Positions 7,776-18,600 of a DNA stretch of 61,566 nucleotides are shown here, piece after piece. The DNA comes from Fimenecus sp045543095. Its GTDB lineage: Bacteria; Bacillota; Clostridia; Oscillospirales; Acutalibacteraceae. The translations under genes were made by a program, and so were the position numbers. The DNA lies in the NCBI GenBank assembly GCA_045543095.1, contig JAZQMC010000011.1:1-61566 (forward strand), read 5' to 3'. The notes under the pieces were generated by a model. The model had not been told where the DNA came from. It ran no database searches and saw only the letters and a program-made list of their open reading frames with translations. Positions within the stretch are counted from its first letter, which is position 1. Every line of letters begins with the position of its first letter.

Positions 7776-8576
7776 ATGAGAGACTTTATTGAGTATATTG
7801 AAACTTCTTGCGAAAAACTTCCCGATAATCACATAACATATTTGTTCAAGAAAAAAATTCTTGACGAAATGACCGACCGTGCAAATGAAATGACACACGC
7901 AGGGCTTCGCGATGAAAAGGTGCTTGCAGACCTTATAGCAGACGAATATCCCGATTTGCCCGCACAATATAAGGTGTGGTCAAAGGCATACAAAAAGAAA
8001 AAGCTTGCAAAGACAATGCGTCTTGTAATGGGTATCGGCGGTGTGATTTTCTTCATTGCAATGTTCATTGCTTACTTTGAGGTGAGCAAGGCAACGGGCG
8101 AGTGGGGTAAAACTTGGCTTATTATTGTCGGCGGAATATTCGCAATGATTATTTTCTACACAAGCTTCGGCATAAAAAGAATTTGCCGTATGCGACGCGT
8201 TTTCCACCCGATTGCAAGATTTTTAATTGCAATGTGTGTAATGCTTTTCTCTGTATTTATGTTCCTTTTCTGGCTTATGATGATTCCCGAGCTTATCTTC
8301 TGGCCGATTCTTATGGTGGGCATAATACTTATGTTGCTTGCCGACCTTGTTTTTGCATTCGCAACAAAACAGAAATTCCGCACAGTTTCAGCCTTTGTTT
8401 ATATGCCGGTAATTTCAACAATGCTTTATATTATTCTTGCGGCTTATGGCGTAATCGGTTGGCTTACCGGATGGCCCGTAATTCTTCTCGGTCTTCTTGC
8501 TGATTTTATTGGTATTATCTGTATTGCAATCGGCAATGCAAAATATTTTATGTATAAAAAGGAGGACGATGAATAA
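7776..8576 (+). CDS. Multi-pass membrane protein with HAAS-like N-terminal domain
   Basis: The 266-residue protein has a soluble helical N terminus (about 1-75; FIEYIETSCEKLPDN, ILDEMTDRANEM, VLADLIADEYPDLP) resembling the DUF1700/HAAS permease-prefix fold. Six or so membrane helices and a charged tail (YKKEDDE) follow. HAAS domains usually sit in proteins controlled by PadR regulators, but no regulator is adjacent here. AGGAGG lies seven bases before the ATG. Its stop overlaps the start of the next gene by one base, implying coupling. The function is unknown. Confidence 0.7.
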   Translation: MRDFIEYIETSCEKLPDNHITYLFKKKILDEMTDRANEMTHAGLRDEKVLADLIADEYPDLPAQYKVWSKAYKKKKLAKTMRLVMGIGGVIFFIAMFIAYFEVSKATGEWGKTWLIIVGGIFAMIIFYTSFGIKRICRMRRVFHPIARFLIAMCVMLFSVFMFLFWLMMIPELIFWPILMVGIILMLLADLVFAFATKQKFRTVSAFVYMPVISTMLYIILAAYGVIGWLTGWPVILLGLLADFIGIICIAIGNAKYFMYKKEDDE

Positions 8577-9853
8577 TGAAACGCAAACTTAATGCAGAAC
8601 TTTGGGATAAGATGCATTATCTTTTCCGCGATTTCAACGACCGTATGGTTCACGTTGAAATGAACTACGATTTTGAAATCGACATTGAAGCCTTAAAAAC
8701 CGTTATTATCTGTGCATTTGAAAAAGTGCCCGTTCTCCACTCAAAATTTGTTGATACAAAGCTTTCAACTCATTGGGAAGTTATGCCCTATGATGTTGAC
8801 GAAGTGCTGACCGTTGCATATCCCGAAAATGTGGAGGAGGCTGTTGAAGAATTCCTTACACAGTATATTGCTCCCGATTCACATATTCAGATGAAGTTAG
8901 CACTTTTCATAAAAGATGGTAAAAGCACTCTCTGTATGGTTGAAAACCATATGTGTATGGACGGCGGCGACCTTAAATATTTCCTTAAAGCATTTTGCGA
9001 AAATTACAGTAACTATGTTGAAAAGGGAATAAGCCCCATTGAATTCAGAACCGGCTCGCGTGCTTATGATGAGGTTTACTCGGGCTATTCACAAACAGAA
9101 TCAGGCGTTGCAAAGCGTCTTTTCAAGAATATCAATGCAAGGGATAAGCACAAATTCCCGTTAACACCAAACAATATTCGTGATGAATCCTTTATTGCAA
9201 GAAGAAAGCTTAAAGATAACGCACTTGCAGGCTTAAAGGCAAAGGGCAAAGAATACGGTGCAACGGTAAACGAAATGTTGCTTGCAGCAGACTTTTACAG
9301 TGTTTATGAGCTTGCAGGTTATCCCGCAACCGACAAGGTTATGATTTCAAGTGCCATTGACCTTCGTCGTCATATGGACAGTGTTGAGGACAAAGGATTT
9401 ACAAATCACACTGCCTGGATGCAGTGCGCAATCCCCGAACGCGGTAGGGATATTTTTGAAACAGTAAAATATGTTGTACGTAGCTCAAATCGTTTCAAAA
9501 AAGACAAGTTTATGGGACTTTACGGACTTCCGCTTCTTAATCTCGGTTACAACATTATGCCCCACGCAGCAAGTGAAGAGATTATCAAAATCGGTTACTC
9601 AAATCCATATATGGCAATGAGCAATATCGGTATTCTCAAGGGTGAGGATTTTGCCCTTGCAGGCAACGAGCCCACAGACGCGTTTATGTCGGGTGCAGTT
9701 AAATATAAGCCCTATATTCTTCTCACAGCAACAACCTATAAGGGTATTATTACTCTTTCAATGTGTGTGCGTGGTAATGATGAGGACAAAAAGATTGTTG
9801 AAAAATTCTTCGATTTGATGGAGAAAAATATTGAAACATTGATTGTTGGTTAA
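8576..9853 (+). CDS. Condensation-domain-like acyltransferase
   Basis: The 425-residue protein fits the CoA-dependent acyltransferase / NRPS condensation-domain superfamily (alcohol acetyltransferase or PapA-like stand-alone forms). The motif NHMCMDGGDL (about residue 124) is a variant of HHxxxDG with the first His replaced by Asn and the catalytic second His and DG kept. Later segments such as GATVNEMLLAADFY and SSAIDLRRHM fit the second half of the fold (NxxLxxA and DxR motifs). No carrier or adenylation domain is attached. The acceptor and donor are unknown. Coupled to the membrane protein upstream, so a membrane-linked lipid or glycolipid substrate is possible. Confidence 0.72.
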   Translation: MKRKLNAELWDKMHYLFRDFNDRMVHVEMNYDFEIDIEALKTVIICAFEKVPVLHSKFVDTKLSTHWEVMPYDVDEVLTVAYPENVEEAVEEFLTQYIAPDSHIQMKLALFIKDGKSTLCMVENHMCMDGGDLKYFLKAFCENYSNYVEKGISPIEFRTGSRAYDEVYSGYSQTESGVAKRLFKNINARDKHKFPLTPNNIRDESFIARRKLKDNALAGLKAKGKEYGATVNEMLLAADFYSVYELAGYPATDKVMISSAIDLRRHMDSVEDKGFTNHTAWMQCAIPERGRDIFETVKYVVRSSNRFKKDKFMGLYGLPLLNLGYNIMPHAASEEIIKIGYSNPYMAMSNIGILKGEDFALAGNEPTDAFMSGAVKYKPYILLTATTYKGIITLSMCVRGNDEDKKIVEKFFDLMEKNIETLIVG

Positions 9854-9878
9854 AAAAGGAGCTTCGGCTCCTTTTTTT
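9853..9878 (+). terminator. Terminator after acyltransferase gene
   Basis: AAAAAGGAGC-TTCG-GCTCCTTTTTTT, a tetraloop hairpin with a T-run. Confidence 0.9.
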
Positions 9879-9983
9879 AATCAACAATTTTTATATAATC
9901 TGTGGACTTTTGTGTTTTTTGGTGGTATTATTAAAATAAGTATAAGTATATGTGGAATTATGTCATTTTCAGGAGGCTTTTTT

Positions 9984-10799
9984 ATGAGAGTATTGAGAAT
10001 TACGGTTACGGCAATATTTATAGCTGTCTCAGTAATTTTTTCTATCTTTTATATAGGCGAGAAACTTAATACGGATACAACCGTACCGATTATTAAAATT
10101 GACGAACAGTTGCTCGAAGTAAGCTTTGATGCAGATGACGCCGAGCTTTTAAAGGGTGTTACGGCTTATGACGGTAAAGATGGTGACCTGACCGACAGGA
10201 TAATTGTTCAGTCCGTTTCAAAATTTATTGACGATGGTATTTGCAAGGTTACTTATGCAGTGTGTGACAGTAATAACAATGTTTCAACTGCTACAAGAAA
10301 AATACAGTATAAGGATTATGTTTCGCCGCGTTTTTCAATGTCAAGGTCGACTTGTTATTCAATTTATGAGGGAGTAAGTATCTCTCAAGCTATTCAGGCT
10401 TATGATTGCATAGACGGAGATATTTCACGAAGCATAATTGTTACATCAGAAGATTTTACAAGCTCTGTTGCCGGCGTTTTTAAACTTGATGTTTCTGTAA
10501 CAAACAGTAAAGGTGACACATCTATAATAAATATTCCGCTTGTAGTTGAAGACAGAAATATTTCAGCACCTGAAATTGAGTTAAAGGAATATCTTGTTTA
10601 TACAGGAGTTGGAAAATCAGTTGATTTTTCAGAATATCTTGTAAGGGCAGAAGATTATTCGGGAGCTGACATCACATCTTCGGTCAGAATTGAAGAAAAT
10701 GTCGATTTTTCAACCCCGGGAACATACAGTGTTCACTATTATGTGGCAGATTATAAGGGTGTACAGGGACACACTATACTTAATGTTATTGTAGGTTAG
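9984..10799 (+). CDS. Membrane-anchored Ig-like (DUF5011-type) surface protein
   Basis: The 271 residues start with one hydrophobic segment (about 5-25) that can act as an anchor or signal peptide. Three Ig-like repeats follow. Each contains a dipeptide pattern such as AYDGKDGDLTDRIIV, AYDCIDGDISRSIIV or EDYSGADITSSVRI, with G.Y.v.Y.v.D endings (GTYSVHYYVADYKG), as in DUF5011/cadherin-like domains. AGGAGG precedes the ATG by seven bases. It is the first gene of a four-gene operon with two tyrosine kinases and an ABC exporter, so it may be the extracellular partner or adhesin of that set. Confidence 0.75.
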   Translation: MRVLRITVTAIFIAVSVIFSIFYIGEKLNTDTTVPIIKIDEQLLEVSFDADDAELLKGVTAYDGKDGDLTDRIIVQSVSKFIDDGICKVTYAVCDSNNNVSTATRKIQYKDYVSPRFSMSRSTCYSIYEGVSISQAIQAYDCIDGDISRSIIVTSEDFTSSVAGVFKLDVSVTNSKGDTSIINIPLVVEDRNISAPEIELKEYLVYTGVGKSVDFSEYLVRAEDYSGADITSSVRIEENVDFSTPGTYSVHYYVADYKGVQGHTILNVIVG

Positions 10800-10803
10800 T
10801 TTT

Positions 10804-12303
10804 ATGGATATTTTTAAATACAAAATTGAATTACATAGTATTTTGCGGGACCTTATAAAAAATGCCTGGGTAATTTTTATGGCGGCGCTTATTGGTCTTA
10901 TGGGTGTTTTTATAGCCACAAGAAGTGTCTATACACCTGAATATACAGCAAGCGCAACTCTTGTGGTAAATGCAAAAAGCTCCTCGACGGGCTCGTATTC
11001 TCTGTTTTCTGTTTCAGTTGAAATGACAGAGATTATTGCGAGAGTGCTTGTAGAACCTTCCGTTAAAAGCAAGGCAAATGAAATTACAGGCGCTGAAAGC
11101 TTTGACGGCAAATTGGAAGCCTTAGTGCACGATGGCACAAATTTTATAAGTCTAAAAGTAGCAAGTGAAAGTCCGCAGAAATCATATGAGCTTCTTTGCG
11201 CAGTCATTGAGGCATATCCCCAGATTTCTGAAAGCGTTTTCGACAATGTTGTTATCAGTGTGTTGAGTATGCCTGAGGTTCCTCACGAGCCATCAAACAG
11301 TGTTTCAACTGTAAATCGTTTTCTTGTGGCGGCAGTCTGCGCCTTGGTTGTGGCAGGCATTATTGTGGTTTTATCAGTTGTTCGTGACACAGTAAAAAAT
11401 GAGGACGACTTCAAAAATAAGGTTGATGTAAAGCTTCTGGGAACTGTTCCCCATGAGAAAAAGCAACTCAGCATTAAAGACCGTTTGAAAAAAAACAAAA
11501 AAGCGTTGCTCATTCACAACAATGCATTTATAAGTCTTAAATTTGTAGAGAATTATCATAAAATCTCTGCAAAGCTTGAACATATCAAGCGCCGTAACGG
11601 TTCAAAGGTGTTTGCTGTTACAAGCGTTGCCGAGAATGAAGGTAAGTCAACAATAGCTTCAAATATTGCAATTTCATTGGCAGACCGCGGTCACAGAGTA
11701 ATTCTTGTTGACATAGACTGTAAAAAACCGGCTCTTTATAAAATCTTCGACAAAAAGTACAGTGAAAAGTCTGAGTTCAGCAGTCTTATGAACGGAACAC
11801 TCAAAAGCAGTGATTTTCAATTGAGAAGATACAAGCATACATCTCTTTATCTTGCCCTTAATACTGCACCTTGCGATAATTATAACGAATGGATAGAAAA
11901 CGGAAAATTGTCTCTTGTGATTGATGCTTTCAGTGAGCAGGTTGATTATGTGATTCTCGATACGGCACCTTTGTATGTTGACGCTTATGTTACGGATATG
12001 GTGAAGATTGCCGATGAAGCCGTTGTGGTTGTCAGAACTGACACTGCATATACCGCGGCAATAAACGATGCTGTTGAAACTATTGAAGATGTGGGCGGAA
12101 AACTTGCAGGTTGCGTACTCAATGACGTTTATCCTGAATTCTCTTTTTTCAGAATGAAGGGTGCGGATGAAGGCGGATATTATTATGGCAAGCGCTATGG
12201 TAAATATGGTAAGTATGGTAAATATGGAAAATATGAAAAATACAGTAAGTATGCAAGCCCTTATATGAGCGAATATTCAGATGACGAAGATTATTCTAAT
12301 TGA
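10804..12303 (+). CDS. Wzz-like chain-length domain fused to bacterial tyrosine kinase (BY-kinase), copy 1
   Basis: The N-terminal half (1-200) is Wzz-like: a membrane helix near 20-40, an extracytoplasmic loop, a PHEPSNSVS proline motif and a second helix near 170-190. The C-terminal half is a P-loop tyrosine kinase with Walker A ENEGKST (Lys281), Walker A' VILVDIDCKKP and Walker B YVILDTAP (Asp386). The tail (about 454-499) is a Tyr/Gly/Lys cluster of KYG repeats, the expected autophosphorylation site. Such proteins control polysaccharide export and chain length. In Firmicutes the two halves are usually separate genes, so the fusion resembles proteobacterial Wzc. No glycosyltransferase gene is nearby. 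Confidence 0.88.
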   Translation: MDIFKYKIELHSILRDLIKNAWVIFMAALIGLMGVFIATRSVYTPEYTASATLVVNAKSSSTGSYSLFSVSVEMTEIIARVLVEPSVKSKANEITGAESFDGKLEALVHDGTNFISLKVASESPQKSYELLCAVIEAYPQISESVFDNVVISVLSMPEVPHEPSNSVSTVNRFLVAAVCALVVAGIIVVLSVVRDTVKNEDDFKNKVDVKLLGTVPHEKKQLSIKDRLKKNKKALLIHNNAFISLKFVENYHKISAKLEHIKRRNGSKVFAVTSVAENEGKSTIASNIAISLADRGHRVILVDIDCKKPALYKIFDKKYSEKSEFSSLMNGTLKSSDFQLRRYKHTSLYLALNTAPCDNYNEWIENGKLSLVIDAFSEQVDYVILDTAPLYVDAYVTDMVKIADEAVVVVRTDTAYTAAINDAVETIEDVGGKLAGCVLNDVYPEFSFFRMKGADEGGYYYGKRYGKYGKYGKYGKYEKYSKYASPYMSEYSDDEDYSN

Positions 12304-12320
12304 AAATAAAGGAATGTTTT

Positions 12321-13760
12321 ATGGAACAGACAGGAAATAAAAACAAATCATATTCAGCGACAGATAAAGGTATTGAGATAAACCTGAGCGAAATTATAAA
12401 AGGCGCTAGAAAACTTGGTGTGCTTTGCATTGTGCTTGCGCTTCTTTTTGGCGGAGTAGTTTTCGTAAAAGAATACACAAGCTATGTGCCTAAATATACC
12501 GCACAGGCGACTTTTACTGTCAGCACTCAGAATGCTTCTTCGTCAATGGGTGGAGTATCAGTTTATTCTTTCTACTATGACTCCGCAACTGCAAATCAGC
12601 TGACAGAAACATTCCCGCTTATTCTTTCAAGTAATCTGCTTCAGGATGCCGTTTGTGAAGATTTGGATATTACAAGACTCCCCGCAACGTTGAGTGCAAC
12701 GGCGGTAGAGGGTTCAAATATGTTTACTCTTTCAGCTACGGGCACAAATCCTCAGATGACCTATGATGTGCTCAATTCGGTAATTGAAAATTATCCGTCG
12801 GTTGCTAAATATGCGGTGGGTAATATTAAATTTGAAATAATCACAAGCCCCATTGTTCCCACAGAGCCGTCAAACACTATGGATTATATGAAAGATGTGG
12901 CTATGGCGGCGTTAATTGGCTTTGCCTTGGGATGCGGAATTATTATTTTATATGCTTATCTGAGAAAGACTGTTCAACGCAAGTCGGATGTAAAAGAAAA
13001 ATTGGGATATGAAGCTATCGGTACAATTCCTCATGTTGTTTTTAAGAAACACACAAGAAGTGTTGACCGCGCGGTGCTTTATACTAACGGAAAAATTGAT
13101 GTAGCCTTCCGCGAGTCGTTCAGGGTGTTTAGAAATGTTTTCAATAACGCTTTGAATGGTGACAAAGTTATTATCGGTACAAGTACTGCTCCCGGAGAAG
13201 GCAAAACAACTGTTGTTACAAATCTTGCTTTGGTGTTGTCGGATTATGGCAAAAAAGTACTTCTTGTTGACGGTGACCTTCGTAACCCAAGTGTAGCGGC
13301 GCTTCTGGGAATAAATCCCGATTGCCTTGAATATGAGACTGTAACTACAGAATACAAAATTGCTTTTCTCAGAAATTACGGAATTTACTTTATGGTTTTC
13401 AATACTGAAAACGGAAAACATTTTAAATATATGAACTCTGTTTATGCAAAAGAGGTTTTTGATTCTGTAAAAGACGATTTCGATGTAGTCCTTGTTGACA
13501 CGCCACCCTGCGGACTTGTTTCTGACGCACTTTTCTTTGCTCAGGCGGCGGATGCGGCATTTTATGTAGTTCTTCAGGACACAGTAAGAATTTCAAAAAT
13601 CCAGAGTGGTTTGAATAACCTTATGTCAACCGATATTAAAATTCTCGGTTGTGTGCTCAACGGGGTTGAAACTGCACATTCGAGTTATGGTTACGGCTAC
13701 AAATCTTATGGATATGGCTATGGTTATGGTTACGGCAAAAAGAAAAAACACAGAAGGTAA
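12321..13760 (+). CDS. Wzz-like domain fused to BY-kinase, copy 2
   Basis: Same architecture as the preceding gene: a Wzz-like segment with helices near 35-55 and 195-215 and a PTEPSNTMD motif. A kinase domain follows with Walker A APGEGKTT (Lys295), Walker A' VLLVDGDLRNPS and Walker B VVLVDTPP (Asp393). The tail has alternating Tyr-Gly (SYGYGYKSYGYGYGYGYG) and a basic end. The Walker A here is the canonical form, whereas copy 1 has an altered one. The two have clearly diverged, so this is an old duplication. The ATG at 12321 follows AAGGA by seven bases; a TTG at 12300 overlaps the upstream gene. Confidence 0.88.
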   Translation: MEQTGNKNKSYSATDKGIEINLSEIIKGARKLGVLCIVLALLFGGVVFVKEYTSYVPKYTAQATFTVSTQNASSSMGGVSVYSFYYDSATANQLTETFPLILSSNLLQDAVCEDLDITRLPATLSATAVEGSNMFTLSATGTNPQMTYDVLNSVIENYPSVAKYAVGNIKFEIITSPIVPTEPSNTMDYMKDVAMAALIGFALGCGIIILYAYLRKTVQRKSDVKEKLGYEAIGTIPHVVFKKHTRSVDRAVLYTNGKIDVAFRESFRVFRNVFNNALNGDKVIIGTSTAPGEGKTTVVTNLALVLSDYGKKVLLVDGDLRNPSVAALLGINPDCLEYETVTTEYKIAFLRNYGIYFMVFNTENGKHFKYMNSVYAKEVFDSVKDDFDVVLVDTPPCGLVSDALFFAQAADAAFYVVLQDTVRISKIQSGLNNLMSTDIKILGCVLNGVETAHSSYGYGYKSYGYGYGYGYGKKKKHRR

Positions 13761-13763
13761 ATA

Positions 13764-15491
13764 ATGAAGAGAAACGAAGATTTTGGAAAAATGCTGCGAA
13801 ATATGGTGGTCGAATGGCGGTGGATATTTTCTTATGTGAGAAAATACAAGTTCGCTATGTTTCTCTATGTCTTTTTAGGGTTAGTGGCTACGGCTATGTC
13901 GTTGGGAGTTACCATTGCGGCAAAATACCTTATAGATGCGGTTGTTGGCAGAGAAAATGAAACGATTTTATTATATGGCGTGCTTGCAATAGGCCTTGCT
14001 GTATTTCAACATGTTTTTCAGGCGTTAACCTCTTATGTTACTGCTTCGGTTAGCAGTCGCACAAGCAATGAAATAAGAGAGGATATTTTTTCTCATGTTG
14101 TGAGTGCCGAGTGGGAAGATATTTCACGCTTTCATTCGGGCGACTTGCTGAATCGTCTTGAAAGTGATGTGCAGACAATTTCAAGTGCGGTGATTACCTT
14201 TATACCCAATGTGATTACCCGTACAGTTCAGTTTTTGGGCGCTTTGGCAATTGTGTTATATTATGACAAGACAATGGCACTGATTGCCCTTGCGAGTGCA
14301 CCATTGCTCTTCTTTTCTTCAAGATTTCTCATTAAAACCATAAGAAAATACAGCAAGCAGAGTCGCGAACTTAACGGTAAAATTTTATCATATTCAGAAG
14401 AATCCGTGCAAAATCTTTTGACTATCAAGGCGTTTGACCTTACAAAAGATTATATAAATAATTTTAGGACAGTTCTTGAAAGTTATCGAAATACGAAGCT
14501 TTCTTATGATAAATTCAGCATTTTAATGACACTTTGTCTGTCTCTTTCAGGACTTGTTGTGTCATACGGTTGCTACGGCTGGGGTGTTTACAGACTTTGG
14601 CAAGGCGCAATCACGTTTGGCACAATGACCTTGTTTATTCAACTTTCGGGACTTCTGACATCGTCTTTCGGCTCGTTGGCATCACTTGTTCCGAATGCAA
14701 TTTCTATCGCCACTTCGGCGGGCAGGGTAATGGAGCTTACTGCCATAGCAAAGGAAGAAGATAAAGAGAAAGAAAAAGCAATCAGAATTCTTGAAAAATC
14801 AAAGAATACGGGCGTAAGTGTTTCTTTAAACGATGTTTCCTTCAAATATAAGGACGGCGAAGAAAATGTTATTCACAATGCGACCTTTAAGGTGAACTCG
14901 GGCGAAACAGTTGCGCTTGTAGGACCGTCGGGAGAGGGTAAAACCACACTCTTAAAACTTTTTCTTGGGATTTTATCTGCCACCAAGGGTGAAATATGGC
15001 TTGAAGCTTCTGATGGCGAGAAAATCAATGTTTCTGACAGTACACGTCGTTTTTGTTCGTATGTTCCTCAGGGGATTAACATATTTTCGGGCACTATCAG
15101 AGAAAATCTTGTTGCAGTCAAGCCTGACGCCACCGATGAAGAGTTATATAATGTAATAGAGGCGGCGGCACTTACAGAACTTGTGAATTCTTTGCCGCAG
15201 GGGCTTGATACCTCCGTTACCGAGCAAGGAAATAACTTTTCGCAAGGTCAGTTGCAGAGGATTGCAATTGCAAGAGCGCTTTTAAAGGATGCAATGCTTC
15301 TTTTAATGGACGAAGCTACTTCTGCTCTTGACGCAGAAACAGAAAAGAGAGTTCTTGAAAACATAATGATTGCAAATCCGTCGAAAATCTGTATTTTTAC
15401 TACTCACCGCGAGAGTATGCTTAAATACTGTGATAGAATTTTTAAGGTTGAGAGTGACGGCGGAATTACAGAGAATTCAGTTATAAATTAA
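13764..15491 (+). CDS. ABC exporter, fused permease and ATPase (half-transporter)
   Basis: The 575 residues have six membrane helices in the first 310 or so, followed by a nucleotide-binding domain. That domain has Walker A GPSGEGKTT (Lys393), Q-loop YVPQGINIFSG, signature FSQGQLQRIAIARAL (a variant of LSGGQ), Walker B LLLMDEATSALD and switch His in FTTHR. It lacks a C39 peptidase domain, so it would not cleave a leader itself. It follows the second kinase by three bases and closes the operon. The cargo could be a lipid-linked glycan, a drug or a peptide; the Cys-rich peptide encoded at 24501 is one candidate. Confidence 0.88.
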   Translation: MKRNEDFGKMLRNMVVEWRWIFSYVRKYKFAMFLYVFLGLVATAMSLGVTIAAKYLIDAVVGRENETILLYGVLAIGLAVFQHVFQALTSYVTASVSSRTSNEIREDIFSHVVSAEWEDISRFHSGDLLNRLESDVQTISSAVITFIPNVITRTVQFLGALAIVLYYDKTMALIALASAPLLFFSSRFLIKTIRKYSKQSRELNGKILSYSEESVQNLLTIKAFDLTKDYINNFRTVLESYRNTKLSYDKFSILMTLCLSLSGLVVSYGCYGWGVYRLWQGAITFGTMTLFIQLSGLLTSSFGSLASLVPNAISIATSAGRVMELTAIAKEEDKEKEKAIRILEKSKNTGVSVSLNDVSFKYKDGEENVIHNATFKVNSGETVALVGPSGEGKTTLLKLFLGILSATKGEIWLEASDGEKINVSDSTRRFCSYVPQGINIFSGTIRENLVAVKPDATDEELYNVIEAAALTELVNSLPQGLDTSVTEQGNNFSQGQLQRIAIARALLKDAMLLLMDEATSALDAETEKRVLENIMIANPSKICIFTTHRESMLKYCDRIFKVESDGGITENSVIN

Positions 15492-15546
15492 AACTTAATA
15501 TACAAAAAGTAAACAGTTTTTTGTATAAAGTGACAAGGCGATTACC

Positions 15547-15575
15547 TTGACATAAATGAATTTTGGGTGTACAAT
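15547..15575 (+). promoter_or_regulatory. Strong promoter of the GH2/peptide operon
   Basis: Perfect TTGACA (15547-15552), a 17-nt spacer and TACAAT (15570-15575). An inverted repeat CAAGG-cgatta-CCTTG (15534-15549) overlaps the -35 and may be an operator. Confidence 0.8.
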
Positions 15576-15667
15576 AAATTGATTATAAATATTTTTAAAA
15601 AATGAACACATTTCCTGCCAAGTGTCAATTTTTAATTGATGCAGGCGAAGAGAGAGGAGAATTGTTT

Positions 15668-18600
15668 ATGAAAAAATTAATAAAAGGAAAAGGTTTGCAA
15701 AAAGCAACGGCGATTTTGCTGACAGCGGTAATGGTGCTGTCGGTCTTTGCTGTTTTACCCGCTGATTTGTTTAAGGCGAGTGCGGCAGAGGTGACATTTG
15801 ATGACCGTATGGAGCTGGACTTCAATAACAACTGGAAGTTCCAGCTTGGCAATGATTCAAGTGCTTATTTAAAGGCTTACGACGATTCAGCTTGGGAAAC
15901 CGTTGAGTTGCCTCATGATTTCAGTATTTCGCAGGATTTCTTTTCAAGCGGAGTAGAAGCTGAAAGTGGTAACTTGCCCGGTGGTATAGGCTGGTACAGA
16001 AAGACATTCACCATGCCGGCAGCTTGCAGAGATAAGTCAGTTATTCTTAACTTTGACGGTTCATATAAGGATACATATGTATATGTTAACGGAACTCTTG
16101 TAGGCGAAAACCACTATGGTTACAATAGTTTCTCTTTTGATATTACTGATTACCTCGTATGTAACGGCACAACTGCGAATATCATTGCAGTAAAGGTTGA
16201 ACATCAGCTTCCGTCAAGCCGTTGGTATTCAGGTTCAGGTATTTATCGTGATGTTACAATGACAATCGTGAATCCGGTTCACGTTGACCTTTACGGTACT
16301 TATGTAACAACACCTAACCTTGAAAGTTCAAATGGTGCAGATGGTACTGTTAATGCAGAGATTACTCTTACAAATTCAGATGTTGACAAGGCAGTAACAG
16401 TTACTGCACAAATCCTTGACGCCTCAGGTGCCGAGGTGGGTACTGCTGCGTCCGCAGAGGTTACTGCTATTGCAGGCGAAAAGACGGACGTAACGCTCAC
16501 TCCTTCACTTGAAAATCCTACTCTCTGGAATTCTTGGGATTTGGGCACACCATACCTTTACACTCTTCGCACAACAGTTTCTGAAAACGGTACTGTAATT
16601 GATACTTATGACACAGAGTTCGGTTATCGTTGGTTTAACTGGGATGCGGACACAGGTTTCTCTCTCAATGGCACAAACTTAAAACTTGAAGGTGTTTGTA
16701 TGCACCACGACCAAGGTGTTCTTGGTTCAGTTCAGGTTTATGACGCAATTTATCGTCAGGTAGCAATGCTTAAGGATATGGGTTGTAACGCAATCCGTAC
16801 TTCTCACGGCACACCATCTGACGTGTTTATGGATATTTGTAACGACCTTGGTATGCTCGTTATGAATGAGTTCTTTGATAACTGGGATAATCCCAAAAAC
16901 AGTAACTCAAACGACTTTAGCGTATATTTTGACGAAACAATTGACACATCAACAAACACAATTCTCGGCGCAGAAGCTGATATGATGTGGTATGAATTTG
17001 TTCTTACACAGTCAGTTAAGCGTGACCGTAACGACCCATCTATCATTGCTTGGGACGTAGGTAACGAGCTTAATGAAGGCGCTGCAGCAGGTGATTTTGA
17101 CACAATTGCTTCTAATATGCAGCAAATGCTCGATACTCTTGACCCCACAAGACCTATTTGTCAGGGTAATAACGGTCCTACTGAAGACCCATTGACAACA
17201 GTTGACCAGTATATGGACATTATCGGTGGTAACTACAACACTTCAACTTGGATAAGCATTATGACAGGTACAAGTGATGACCGTTCAACAATGCCATATG
17301 TTGGTACAGAAACGGCTTCAGCAACATCAACTCGTGGTGTTTATGATACTCTTTCACATTATGACTACTGGTGTAGTGGCTACGATACAGACTGCGTAAG
17401 CTGGGGACAGAAAGCAGCAGCAGCTTGGTACAATACAATTATTTATGACTGGAACTCAGGTGAGTTCGTATGGACGGGCTTTGACTATATTGGTGAGCCT
17501 ACTCATTGGAACCATACAACAGGTAATCACGGCACAGGTTCTCCGGTATCATCATTCTTTGGTATTATCGATACCGCAGGCTTTGAAAAGGACACATATT
17601 ATCTTTACAGAAGTATGTGGAATGAACATTCAACAACACTTCACTTGGTTCCGGGTACATGGGATTCAAACGAGCTTGCAAAGAATGGAAACTATGCTTA
17701 TGTAGCAGTTTACAGTAACGCAGCACGTATTGAGCTTCTTGGTGACGGAAATGTTATCGCAGAAGCTGAGTCAACAACCAATACTACTGATGCAGGTTAT
17801 ACTTATCAGACATGGACAGAAACCGCATCAGCTTCAGATGTGAACACAACAGAGTTCTACACAGGTGACGGTAACGATTTGTATCCACAGTTCCAGGTGA
17901 ACTATTCAGCATACAGCACAATTTCAGTTAAGGCTTATGATGAAAACGGTAATGATATTACAGCTTCAGCAACAGGTACAAAATCAGTTTCTAATGTTGA
18001 AGCAACAAAGATTACAGCAGAAACTTGGTCAGATGTTACTTATACAGCTGACGGCGATAGCTATGCTTATATCGAATATACAGCAGTTGATGCAAACGGC
18101 AATGTTGATACAACTTACAACGGAACAATTACAGTTACATTAAACGGTGACGAAGCAATTCTTGTTGGTGTTGACAACGGTAATCAGACAACAACACAGA
18201 AATTCCAGCAGGCATCTGTATTTACAGGTGATAATGAAGTAACTGTTCAGATGTTCAACGGTAAAGCTCTTGTAGCACTTCGTACAAATGAAGAAGTTGC
18301 AACAGGCGTTGAAACTTATGTAACAAATACCGACGGATTAGATGTTGAAGCTGCAAGTGTAACAATTGAAGTTGTTGCTGAATCAGGCGACGAGCTTTAT
18401 GACGAGTTTGAAGAAGTAGTTACACAGCCCGAAAACCTTACATACGAAGCTACAATCTATGACGAATACGAAATCCTCAAGGGTAAGATTCTCAATGACG
18501 GTTCAAGCTCTCTTGAGGCAGACTACACACTCTATTCAGCAAATCCTGACGGAACAACAGTAGTTAATATGGATATTGCTGACGGTTGGTACATCATTAA

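Noticed and set aside
8576..9853. Condensation-like protein as a missing part of the NRPS at 59 kb
   Set aside because: The two lie 50 kb apart with unrelated genes between; similarity is only at superfamily level.
10804..13760. Capsule biosynthesis cluster
   Set aside because: Only chain-length/kinase proteins are present; no glycosyltransferase, polymerase or flippase is visible in the window.
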